Assembly: GCA_009781575.1 (NCBI GenBank)
Contig: WQXW01000143.1
Span: 1 to 5,550, forward strand
Source: Solirubrobacterales bacterium
GTDB taxonomy: Bacteria > Actinomycetota > Thermoleophilia > Solirubrobacterales > Solirubrobacteraceae
DNA: 5,550 nt
Direction of reading: 5' to 3'
The notes beneath the pieces were generated by a model. It did not search any database, had not been told where the DNA came from, and was given only the letters and a program-made list of their open reading frames with translations. Position numbers and translations under genes: made by a program. Below, piece after piece: positions 1 to 5,550 of this stretch (position 1 is its first letter; the number at the start of each line of letters is the position of its first letter).

Positions 1-104
1 ACCTCCGGGCGGTCGATCGTGATCTTGGCGATCCCCTGCGGATCGCGCGACTTCTCGTAGCGGATATCGGTGAACTCGCCCGCCGCCGTCCAGGTGACTG
101 TCAA
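1..104 (-). CDS. menB: 1,4-dihydroxy-2-naphthoyl-CoA synthase (naphthoate synthase), 5' end only
   Basis: Reading the minus strand from a TTG at 104, 34 codons are visible before the gene runs off the window edge. The peptide contains EFTDIRYEKS and GIAKITIDRPE, which match the start of the crotonase fold in MenB proteins (the family has a GIAKITINRPE-type first strand). MenB closes the ring of o-succinylbenzoyl-CoA to 1,4-dihydroxy-2-naphthoyl-CoA in menaquinone synthesis, in the cytoplasm. TTG was chosen because no ATG or GTG lies in frame nearby and a purine-rich Shine-Dalgarno stretch sits just upstream. The active-site residues lie outside the window. The neighbouring divergent ligase gene (menE) makes the MenB substrate, which supports this reading over a generic enoyl-CoA hydratase. 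The call rests on a short N-terminus, so another crotonase-family member is possible but less likely. Confidence 0.82.
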   Translation of the reverse strand, partial: MTVTWTAAGEFTDIRYEKSRDPQGIAKITIDRPE

Positions 105-109
105 GGGTG

Positions 110-120
110 CTCCAGCTCCT
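110..120 (-). promoter_or_regulatory. Ribosome binding site deciding the TTG start of menB
   Basis: On the minus strand this reads AGGAGCTGGAG. It offers two purine cores, AGGAG 11 nt and GGAG 5 nt upstream of the TTG at 104. With no better start codon in frame, this supports initiation at TTG. Confidence 0.6.
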
Positions 121-148
121 CTCTCGCGCGTGGGTGGCCGGCAGGGGA

Positions 149-181
149 AGGCTAGCTGCGAAGGCCGCGGCCGGTCGTCAA
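149..181 (-). promoter_or_regulatory. Candidate menB promoter
   Basis: On the minus strand, TAGCCT (154 down to 149) fits a TANNNT -10 box. It would place the transcription start near 142 and give a leader of about 38 nt. A TTGACG -35-like hexamer lies at 181 down to 176, but the spacer is 21 nt, longer than the usual 17, so the pairing of the two boxes is doubtful. Confidence 0.35.
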
Positions 182-203
182 CCCCTCGAGCGCGCCGGAG
201 CTC

Positions 204-209
204 TAGCCT
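204..209 (+). promoter_or_regulatory. Candidate menE -10 box, leaderless transcript
   Basis: TAGCCT fits TANNNT and ends 7 nt before the GTG at 217, so transcription would start at or next to the first codon. No Shine-Dalgarno sequence is found at a proper distance (the nearest GGAG, 197-200, is 16 nt away). This matches the leaderless arrangement common in actinobacteria. No convincing -35 box is seen. Confidence 0.4.
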
Positions 210-216
210 CTGCGCC

Positions 217-1572
217 GTGGTGGTCGAGGGCTGGCTCGAGCGTGCCGCCCGGGCGCGTCCCGGGCACGCCGCGCTGGAGAGCGGGGGCGCCCGCATCACC
301 TACGCCGAGCTGCGGGCCGCCGCGCGCGCCGGGGCGCGCGCGCTCGCGCGCCGCGGGGTGGGGCGCGGCCAGGAGGTGGCGATTGCGATGGCGCCCGGGG
401 CGGGCTTCGCCACGGCGGTGCACGCCTGTCTGCTGGCCGGCGCGGTGGCGGTGCCGGTCGACCCGCGTCTCTCGCAGGCCGAGCGCCGCCGCGTGGCCGC
501 CGGCGCGGCGCTCGTGCTGGAGGAGCCGCTGAGCGACACGCCGCCCGGCGAGGAGCCGCTCGCCGTGCACGACCTCGATGCCGTCGCGGTCGTGATCCAC
601 ACCTCCGGCACCACCGCGCTCCCGCGGCCGGTGCGGCTGACCTACGGCAACCTGCTCTGGAGCGCGCTCGGCTCGGCCGTGGCCCTGGCAACCGGGCCCC
701 AGGAGCGCTGGCTGTGCGCGCTGCCGCTCTCGCACGTGGGCGGGCTCTCGATCCTGATCCGCAGTGCGATCCACGCGAGCACCGCGGTGCTGCACGAGCG
801 GTTCGACACCGAGCGTGTGGTGCACGCGCTGCGCGGCGAGCGCATCACAACGGTGAGCCTCGTGGCCACGACGCTCGCCCGCCTGCTGGAGGCCGGCCTG
901 CGCGAGCCGCCCACCCTGCGCTGCGCGCTCACCGGCGGGGGCCCCGTGCCGGCCGCGCTGCTGACGCGCGCGCGCGAGGCGGGCGTGCCGGTCAGCCAGA
1001 CCTACGGGCTCACGGAGGCGTGCTCGCAGGTGAGCACCGTGCCGATCCGCGCCGCGGATCGATCCGAAGGGGGGGCGCGCGGTGCGGGGCCGCCGTTGTT
1101 CTGCACGCGCGTGCGCATCGACACAGACGGGGAGATCCTCGTCGCCGGCCCGACGGTGGCGCCCGCCGCCGCGAGCGCCACCGACGGGTGGCTTCACACC
1201 GGCGATCTCGGGCTCCTGGACGAGCGCGGCTCGCTGCGCGTGACCGGTCGCCGCGCGGAGACCATCGTCAGCGGCGGTGAGAACGTGGCGCCGGCGGAGG
1301 TCGAGGCGGCGCTCGAGGAGCACCCCGGCGTGCTCGAGTCCGCGGTCGTGGGTCGCGCCGATCCGGAGTGGGGGGAGGCTGTGACCGCGATCGTGGTGGC
1401 GAGCCCCGGCGCGCGCCTGGATGAGGCGCAGCTGCGCGCCCACTGTGCTGCGCGCCTTGCGCGGTACAAGGTGCCGAAGCAGGTGGTGCTCACCGTGGAG
1501 CCGCTGCCCCGCACGCCATCGGGCAAGCTCCTGCGCCGGGAGCTTCGGCACCGCTGTCACAATTACCTGTGA
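217..1572 (+). CDS. menE: o-Succinylbenzoate-CoA ligase (AMP-binding enzyme)
   Basis: Adenylate-forming enzyme of 451 residues that would activate o-succinylbenzoate with ATP and CoA for menaquinone synthesis, in the cytoplasm. ANL-family motifs appear in order: phosphate-binding loop TSGTTALPRPV (129-139), YGLTEA (263-268), HTGDLG (327-332), the hinge region GRRAETIVSGGENV (from 344), and the C-terminal catalytic lysine in PSGKLL (K437). The small size suits MenE better than longer acyl- or acetyl-CoA synthetases, and divergent menB supports the assignment. The frame stays open upstream to an ATG at 70, but that stretch overlaps menB and reads as low-complexity sequence. GTG 217 (or GTG 220) begins just before the conserved WLERAARARPGHAAL segment. 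The phosphate loop departs from the usual TSGTTGxPKGV: Ala replaces the sixth-position Gly, Arg the Lys and Pro the next Gly. Another small acyl-CoA ligase cannot be fully excluded. Confidence 0.87.
   Translation: MVVEGWLERAARARPGHAALESGGARITYAELRAAARAGARALARRGVGRGQEVAIAMAPGAGFATAVHACLLAGAVAVPVDPRLSQAERRRVAAGAALVLEEPLSDTPPGEEPLAVHDLDAVAVVIHTSGTTALPRPVRLTYGNLLWSALGSAVALATGPQERWLCALPLSHVGGLSILIRSAIHASTAVLHERFDTERVVHALRGERITTVSLVATTLARLLEAGLREPPTLRCALTGGGPVPAALLTRAREAGVPVSQTYGLTEACSQVSTVPIRAADRSEGGARGAGPPLFCTRVRIDTDGEILVAGPTVAPAAASATDGWLHTGDLGLLDERGSLRVTGRRAETIVSGGENVAPAEVEAALEEHPGVLESAVVGRADPEWGEAVTAIVVASPGARLDEAQLRAHCAARLARYKVPKQVVLTVEPLPRTPSGKLLRRELRHRCHNYL
1557..1572. repeat. Short inverted repeat at the menE stop codon
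   Basis: TCACA, a 6-nt spacer and TGTGA form a perfect 5-bp inverted repeat that includes the menE stop codon (1570-1572). It could be a weak RNA hairpin or a protein half-site pair. A repeat this short may be chance. Confidence 0.3.
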
Positions 1573-1589
1573 TAAACCGCATAAGCGCT

Positions 1590-1612
1590 CGCCGCCGCGA
1601 TCGTCGGCGGCG
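1590..1612 (+). terminator. GC stem-loop after menE, terminator-like
   Basis: CGCCGCCG (1590-1597) pairs perfectly with CGGCGGCG (1605-1612) around a 7-nt loop, 17 nt past the menE stop. No T-run follows, so it is a U-less terminator of the kind often proposed in high-GC bacteria, or only a transcript-stabilising hairpin. Confidence 0.5.
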
Positions 1613-1657
1613 CCGTGGCAGGACGGGGAAGGTTTCGGCGCGGGAGGTGTCGTTGGT

Positions 1658-1673
1658 GTTTGTCGCGGCAAAC
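1658..1673. repeat. Inverted repeat upstream of the propeller gene
   Basis: GTTTG (1658-1662) and CAAAC (1669-1673) are inverted around TCGCGG, 38 bp before the start codon at 1711. It is a possible operator or leader hairpin. The region 1613-1695 has no clear -35/-10 pair and otherwise no recognisable feature. Confidence 0.3.
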
Positions 1674-1695
1674 CCAAATTGACGGCGATCTCGCC

Positions 1696-1704
1696 GGAGG
1701 AGGA
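1696..1704 (+). promoter_or_regulatory. Strong ribosome binding site of the propeller gene
   Basis: GGAGGAGGA lies 6 nt before ATG 1711. It is the best Shine-Dalgarno match in the window and fixes the start there rather than at the frame's upstream ATG at 1615. Confidence 0.85.
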
Positions 1705-1710
1705 CCAACC

Positions 1711-3207
1711 ATGACATGGAGACTGTCGAGCTTCGGACGCCCGCGCCACATCGTTGCGGCTGTGGCTGCGCTGGTGGGGGTTGCCTATCTGACACCGACG
1801 GCGGGTGCCGTGACACCGCAGGCGTCGAAGAGACAGTCGGGGACTGTGTTACAGACCAATCTGGTATCCGACCTGCCGGGCGTCGCCGACGTGACCGATC
1901 CCAATCTCGTCAACCCGTGGGGAATCTCAGCGAGCGGCGGCAGTCCCCTCTGGATCTCCGACAACAACTCCGGGCTGTCCACGCTCTACACCGTCCCGGG
2001 CGCCGAAAGCACGCCGGTCTCGATCGACTCGCTGGTGGTGGGCATCCCGAACCCGGTCAGCCCCAGCGGCGGCACTCCCACCGGGACGGTGTTCAACACC
2101 GCGCTGGCGAGCGGCGCCTTTCAGATCACCGGCACCAACGGCAGCGGTGAAACCACCTCCGCGCCGGCCGTGTTCCTGTTCGTCACCGAGGACGGCACGA
2201 TCGTCGGCTGGAACCCCGGCATCAACCCCACCCAGGGGGTCATCGCCGTGGACAACTCCGGCAACAACTTCACCAACCCCGATCCCAACCAACAGACCGG
2301 CGCGGTTTACAAGGGGCTGGCGATCGAAACCGCCAGCACGCCGATCGTGAGCGCGGATGCCAACAGCACCGCGCTCCTGTACGCGGCCAACTTCCGCGAC
2401 GCAAGGGTCGATGTGTACGACTCCAAGCTCCAGCCGGTCACACTGGCGCCCGGCGCGTTCCAGGACCATCAGCTCCCGGCCCACTACGCGCCGTGGGACG
2501 TGCAGGCGCTCGGCGGCAAGATCTATGTCAGCTACGCCAAGCAGAACGCCACCCGACACGATGACGTGCCCGGCCCTCACAGCGGCTTCGTCGACGTGTT
2601 CAACCCCGACGGCAGCCCCGGCCTCCCCGGCGGCAGGGTGCGACTGATCTCGCGCGGGCCGCTCGACGCGCCGTGGGGCCTGGCGATCGCCCCGGCCGGG
2701 TTCGCCGGGCTGAGCGCGCCCAACAACGACCCGGTGCTGCTCGTGGGCAACTTCGGCGACGGGTTTGTCAACGCCTTCGACTCCGCCACCGGCGAGCAGC
2801 TGGGCCAGCTCACCGACCCCGACGGCGAGCCGATCCAGATCGAAGGCCTGTGGGCGCTGAGGGTCGGCAACGGGGGTTCCGGAGGCGCCGCCAACACGGT
2901 GTACTTCACCGCCGGCCCCTTCGAAGAATCCCACGGCGTGCTGGGCTCGCTCGCGACGGCCGCGCCCGGATCGCCGGAGGGCCCGGCCGAGGCGCAGTTG
3001 ATCATCGCCGATCAGGACGTGCTCGAACTCGCTCGAGAACAGCTCCTCAGCGACTCCTCGAGCGGCGCGTCGGTGGAAACGATCACACAGGACCTCCAAA
3101 CCCTGCAGGCCGACTTCGCCAAGCTGGCCGGTGACGAACAGGCCTTCGCGGGCGACGCGCGCGCCGACAGCGCCCCGGAACGCGCTGGAAAAGGCGACAC
3201 CCGGTAG
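1711..3207 (+). CDS. Secreted TIGR03118-family beta-propeller-like protein
   Basis: The product has 498 residues and no known enzymatic role. A signal peptide is visible: a basic N-terminus (R4, R10, R12), a hydrophobic stretch at about 14-27 and a cleavage signal AGA at 31-33. From about residue 46 to 414 it matches what I recognise as the uncharacterised TIGR03118 family: TNLVSDLPG, DPNLVNPWGIS, LWISDNNSGLSTLY, DAPWGLAIAP, LLVGNFGDG and the closing GPFEESHGVLGSL. The repeated strand patterns suggest an NHL- or SMP-30-like propeller acting outside the membrane. Some family members carry a PEP-CTERM sorting tail. This one does not. Instead it has about 84 residues after the propeller, rich in Ala, Asp, Glu and Ser with a probable helix around the QDLQTLQADFAKLAGDE stretch. 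No lipobox or LPXTG motif is seen. The next gene starts 23 bp later and may be co-transcribed. Confidence 0.85.
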   Translation: MTWRLSSFGRPRHIVAAVAALVGVAYLTPTAGAVTPQASKRQSGTVLQTNLVSDLPGVADVTDPNLVNPWGISASGGSPLWISDNNSGLSTLYTVPGAESTPVSIDSLVVGIPNPVSPSGGTPTGTVFNTALASGAFQITGTNGSGETTSAPAVFLFVTEDGTIVGWNPGINPTQGVIAVDNSGNNFTNPDPNQQTGAVYKGLAIETASTPIVSADANSTALLYAANFRDARVDVYDSKLQPVTLAPGAFQDHQLPAHYAPWDVQALGGKIYVSYAKQNATRHDDVPGPHSGFVDVFNPDGSPGLPGGRVRLISRGPLDAPWGLAIAPAGFAGLSAPNNDPVLLVGNFGDGFVNAFDSATGEQLGQLTDPDGEPIQIEGLWALRVGNGGSGGAANTVYFTAGPFEESHGVLGSLATAAPGSPEGPAEAQLIIADQDVLELAREQLLSDSSSGASVETITQDLQTLQADFAKLAGDEQAFAGDARADSAPERAGKGDTR

Positions 3208-3209
3208 GC

Positions 3210-3254
3210 GCTCCCGCACGGGGAGCACTTGTGAAAAGCTCTCGCCCGGGAGCT
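3210..3254 (+). promoter_or_regulatory. Tandem hairpins sequestering two alternative ribosome binding sites
   Basis: GCTCCC (3210-3215) pairs with GGGAGC (3221-3226) around a 5-nt loop. AGCTCTC (3237-3243) pairs with GGGAGCT (3248-3254) around a 4-nt loop, with one G-U pair. Each right arm is a Shine-Dalgarno sequence, and each is followed by a GTG in the same frame (3231 and 3258) after the same spacing. The pairings could dampen translation or choose between the starts. Confidence 0.45.
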
Positions 3255-4112
3255 GATGTGACCATCGACGACCCGGCAGAGCACAGGAGCGCGAGCCGCG
3301 CCGGCTGGGAGAGCGCCTCTCAGGGCTGGAGCCGGTGCGGCGAGCGGATCGCCGCGTTCGGCATGCCGGTGGCGGAGCGCATGCTCGAGGGCGTGGGCTT
3401 GGAGCCCGGCCAGCGCGTGCTCGAGATCGCGGCCGGCCTCGGCGATGTCGGTCTCATGGCCGCCGCGCGCGTGGGCCCGCGGGGGAGCGTGATCGTCTCC
3501 GACCAGGCCGAGGGCATGCTGGCGGCCGCGCGCGAGCGCGCGCAGGCGCGGGGGGTGGAGAACGTGGAGTTCAGGCTGCTGGACGCCGAATCGCTCGACC
3601 TCGACACCGCCAGCGTCGACGTGGCGCTCTGCCGCTCGGGCTACATGCTGATGGTCGACCCGCCGGCCGCGCTGCGCGAGACCCGCCGGGTGCTGCGCCC
3701 CGGCGGGCGCCTCGCGCTGGCGGTGTGGGATGAGCCGCAGCGCAACCCCTGGGCGACCGCCCCCATGGCGGTGATGCTCGAGCGGGGCCTGGCCGAGCCG
3801 CCCGCGCCCGGCGCGCCCGGCATGTTCGCGCTCGCCGACCGCGCCCGGCTGCGGGGGGCGCTCGAGGAGTGCGGCTTCACCGAGATCGAGATCGAGCCGG
3901 TCTCGGTGCACCGCCGCCACGCGACCGTGGAGGATTTCTGGCAGGTGTCGCTCGAGCTCTCGCGGGTGCTGGCCTCGCTGGTGGAGGGGCTCCGCGAGGA
4001 GGAGGTGGCCGCGGTGCGCGCGGCGCTGCGCGCGCGCCTCGAGCCCTTCACCGACGCGCGCGGCGCGGTCGACCTCCCCGGCAGCTCGCTCGTGGCGATA
4101 GCCGGCGCGTGA
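3231..4112 (+). CDS. Class I SAM-dependent methyltransferase, substrate unknown
   Basis: Cytoplasmic Rossmann-fold methyltransferase of 293 residues from GTG 3231, or 284 from GTG 3258; both starts have GGGAG five bases upstream. SAM-binding features are clear: motif [14 protein letters not shown] (63-75), an acidic residue ending strand 2 in VIVSDQ (D91), a motif II region with [14 protein letters not shown] (117-130), and the motif III loop [12 protein letters not shown] (155-166). The layout resembles the UbiE/Methyltransf_11 group. The C-terminal 110 or so residues are helical and acidic-basic mixed and would form the substrate cap. The nearby men genes raise the idea of a quinone methyltransferase (MenG), but the protein is longer than typical MenG and lies beyond an unrelated gene, so I leave the substrate open. 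It may share a transcript with the propeller gene. Confidence 0.88.
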   Translation: MKSSRPGADVTIDDPAEHRSASRAGWESASQGWSRCGERIAAFGMPVAERMLEGVGLEPGQRVLEIAAGLGDVGLMAAARVGPRGSVIVSDQAEGMLAAARERAQARGVENVEFRLLDAESLDLDTASVDVALCRSGYMLMVDPPAALRETRRVLRPGGRLALAVWDEPQRNPWATAPMAVMLERGLAEPPAPGAPGMFALADRARLRGALEECGFTEIEIEPVSVHRRHATVEDFWQVSLELSRVLASLVEGLREEEVAAVRAALRARLEPFTDARGAVDLPGSSLVAIAGA

Positions 4113-4158
4113 GCGCGCCCGCCCGGCGCGGGGCGGCGCGGCGTGGGGCGGCGCTCAC
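4109..4158 (+). terminator. Long GC stem overlapping the methyltransferase stop codon
   Basis: GTGAGCGC (4109-4116) pairs perfectly with GCGCTCAC (4151-4158). After a one-base bulge (G4150), GCCC (4117-4120) pairs with GGGC (4146-4149). The outer stem contains the TGA stop (4110-4112). There is no T-run after it. It is probably a U-less terminator or 3'-end stabiliser separating the methyltransferase from ilvC. Confidence 0.5.
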
Positions 4159-4200
4159 AGTGCAGCGGCGGCCGCGGCCTCGGCGAGGCGGAGCGTCATA

Positions 4201-4206
4201 TACCCT
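4201..4206 (+). promoter_or_regulatory. Candidate ilvC -10 box
   Basis: TACCCT fits TANNNT and ends 10 nt before ATG 4217, giving a leader of only a few bases. This agrees with the lack of a usable Shine-Dalgarno sequence (GGAG at 4190-4193 is 23 nt away). The surrounding CATATACCCT is the least GC-rich patch in the 4113-4216 gap. No -35 box is recognised. Confidence 0.35.
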
Positions 4207-4216
4207 GCCGCAGGCG

Positions 4217-5206
<990 letters not shown>

Positions 5207-5261
5207 CCGCCGCTCGCCGGGTTGGGTCGCTGCGCGGCGGGCGTTTGGTGTTTTGTTTTTT
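5207..5261 (+). terminator. Intrinsic terminator of ilvC
   Basis: CCGCCGC (5207-5213), directly after the stop codon, pairs with GCGGCGG (5234-5240) across a 20-nt loop. It is followed by a stretch at 5244-5261 in which 14 of 18 bases are T. The loop is large, but the T-rich tail is exceptional in this GC-rich window, which supports termination here. Confidence 0.6.
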
Positions 5262-5305
5262 GGATCGCTTCCGCGCGGAACGAATCCTCAAAACAAATCC
5301 ACCAA
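5245..5305. repeat. Four-block palindrome downstream of ilvC
   Basis: Arms pair in four perfect blocks: TTGGTG 5245-5250 with CACCAA 5300-5305; TTTGTTTT 5252-5259 with AAAACAAA 5290-5297; GGAT 5262-5265 with ATCC 5284-5287; and the central palindrome TTCCGCGCGGAA at 5269-5280. In all, 24 base pairs are separated by small internal loops. The outer half is AT-rich, unlike the flanks. It overlaps the T-tail of the ilvC terminator. It could be a long RNA hairpin, a protein-binding site, or the trace of a small mobile palindromic element. Confidence 0.6.
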
Positions 5306-5313
5306 CGGCGCCT

Positions 5314-5348
5314 CCGACAGGCGTCGGTGTGCGGCCGTTCGCTACACT
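5314..5348 (+). promoter_or_regulatory. Candidate serC promoter with overlapping inverted repeat
   Basis: TACACT at 5343-5348 is a good -10 hexamer and would start transcription near 5355. The -35 position at 17-18 bp spacing is poor. It falls within CCGAC (5314-5318), AGGC, GTCGG (5323-5327), a perfect 5-bp inverted repeat that could be an operator for an activator or repressor. Confidence 0.45.
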
Positions 5349-5367
5349 CGCTCCGCCCGTCGCGACT

Positions 5368-5430
5368 GGCGCTGCAGGTGAAGGTGGACCCAACCACCGG
5401 GAAGCGACGAGGCGCTTCACGCCGCGCGCC
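5368..5430 (+). promoter_or_regulatory. Potentially structured serC leader with alternative pairings
   Basis: One fold has hairpins GGTGG/CCACC (5383-5387 with 5394-5398) and GAAGCG/CGCTTC (5401-5406 with 5413-5418). A second fold pairs GTGAAG (5378-5383) with CTTCAC (5415-5420), and GGCGC (5368-5372) with GCGCC (5426-5430), around a symmetric 5x5 internal loop. The two folds compete for the CTTC at 5415-5418. It does not match any riboswitch class I know. Confidence 0.35.
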
Positions 5431-5471
5431 TGGGCACCACACCTCCCTCCCCGAGAAGCCGAGGAGCCGAT

Positions 5472-5550
5472 ATGGCCCAGACCCTGCTAGAGATCCCGCA
5501 ACAGCTGAAGCCCGCCGACGGCCGGTTCGGCTCGGGCCCATCACGGCTCC
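5472..5550 (+). CDS. serC: Phosphoserine aminotransferase, 5' end only
   Basis: Twenty-six codons are visible from ATG 5472 to the window edge. They include IPQQLKPADGRFGSGPSRL, which matches the N-terminus of actinobacterial-type SerC (family pattern: IP..LKP.DGRFGSGPSK). SerC is a PLP enzyme of the cytoplasm that transaminates 3-phosphohydroxypyruvate with glutamate to give phosphoserine in serine synthesis. The PLP-binding lysine lies outside the window. GAGGAG (5461-5466), five bases upstream, supports the start. CTCC runs at 5443-5450 could pair with this GGAG and modulate translation, but the pairing is short. The gene follows ilvC on the same strand but is separated by 265 bp containing a terminator and its own promoter-like site. 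Confidence 0.85.
   Translation, partial: MAQTLLEIPQQLKPADGRFGSGPSRL

Larger units (their letters stand above)
149..209. repeat. 7-bp inverted repeat in the menB-menE divergent region
   Basis: AGGCTAG at 149-155 is exactly repeated in inverse orientation as CTAGCCT at 203-209, with 47 bp between the arms. Each arm contains a TAGCCT pointing toward the nearer gene. The arms may simply be two -10 boxes of divergent promoters, or half-sites for a shared regulator. Confidence 0.5.

Noticed and set aside
70..216. N-terminal extension of menE to the ATG at 70
   Set aside because: It would overlap the start of divergent menB, has low-complexity sequence, and falls before the conserved N-terminus of the ligase.
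1627..1656. ECF-sigma-like promoter (GGAAG ... CGTT) before the propeller gene
   Set aside because: The -35 is imperfect and the 19-nt gap between the elements is longer than expected.
1615..1710. N-terminal extension of the propeller gene to the ATG at 1615
   Set aside because: It would bury the signal peptide, and the strongest RBS of the window sits right before ATG 1711.
178..1749. Long open frame on the minus strand (523 codons) opposite menE
   Set aside because: It is a by-product of GC-rich third positions in menE. The translation is Arg/His/Ala/Gly-rich with no recognisable domain.
1927..3228. Minus-strand open frame (433 codons) opposite the propeller gene
   Set aside because: The translation is low-complexity and rich in Gly, Val, Arg and Glu, with no family match. 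The plus-strand gene has a signal peptide, a strong RBS and conserved motifs.
3012..3920. Minus-strand open frame (302 codons) opposite the methyltransferase
   Set aside because: The translation is His/Arg/Ala-rich, and it crosses a gene boundary on the other strand. It is a compositional shadow.
3231..4112. Assignment of the methyltransferase as MenG/UbiE because of nearby menB and menE
   Set aside because: The motifs are generic class I, the length exceeds typical MenG, and an unrelated gene lies between. Proximity alone is not enough.
3869..4216. Extension of ilvC upstream into the methyltransferase gene
   Set aside because: This part reads as an Arg/Gly/Ala shadow frame, and the IlvC N-terminus matches ATG 4217.

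Overview
The window is very GC-rich, with GC-heavy third codon positions, GTG and TTG starts, and leaderless-looking starts. This suggests a high-GC actinobacterium. The mix of proteins (a SerC starting with a ...LKPADGRFGSGPS-type N-terminus, a short class I ketol-acid reductoisomerase, a TIGR03118 propeller) would fit the Thermoleophilia/Solirubrobacterales, but that lineage call is inference. The DNA reads as ordinary chromosomal housekeeping sequence. I see no integrase, transposase, CRISPR array, tRNA or phage gene.

Layout. Positions 1-104 (minus) hold the 5' end of menB (naphthoate synthase), cut by the window edge. It diverges from menE (o-succinylbenzoate-CoA ligase, 217-1572, plus) across a 112-bp gap. 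The gap holds a 7-bp inverted repeat whose two arms each contain a TAGCCT -10-like box, one facing each gene. Two consecutive steps of menaquinone synthesis are thus divergently arranged. After a GC stem-loop comes a secreted TIGR03118-family beta-propeller protein with an unusual C-terminal tail (1711-3207). It is followed 23 bp later by a class I SAM-dependent methyltransferase of unknown substrate (3231-4112) with two tandem, similar RBS/GTG start modules. A strong stem overlaps the methyltransferase stop codon and separates it from ilvC (4217-5206), a branched-chain amino-acid gene standing here without ilvBN beside it. A terminator with a T-rich tail ends ilvC. Partly overlapping it is a four-block, comparatively AT-rich palindrome. 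A promoter-like site and a potentially structured leader then precede the 5' end of serC (5472 to the window end), encoding phosphoserine aminotransferase.

How the genes relate. menB and menE serve one pathway (respiratory quinone). ilvC and serC are both amino-acid biosynthesis genes but appear to be separately transcribed. The propeller and methyltransferase may be co-transcribed, but no shared pathway is evident. All five genes from menE onward are on the plus strand, yet hairpins and promoter-like sites between them argue for several short transcription units rather than one operon.

The coding content is conventional. The points worth a second look are regulatory: the symmetric divergent menB/menE promoter region, the duplicated and hairpin-sequestered start of the methyltransferase, the palindrome after ilvC, and the serC leader with mutually exclusive pairings. 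I did not find a convincing new multi-gene system.
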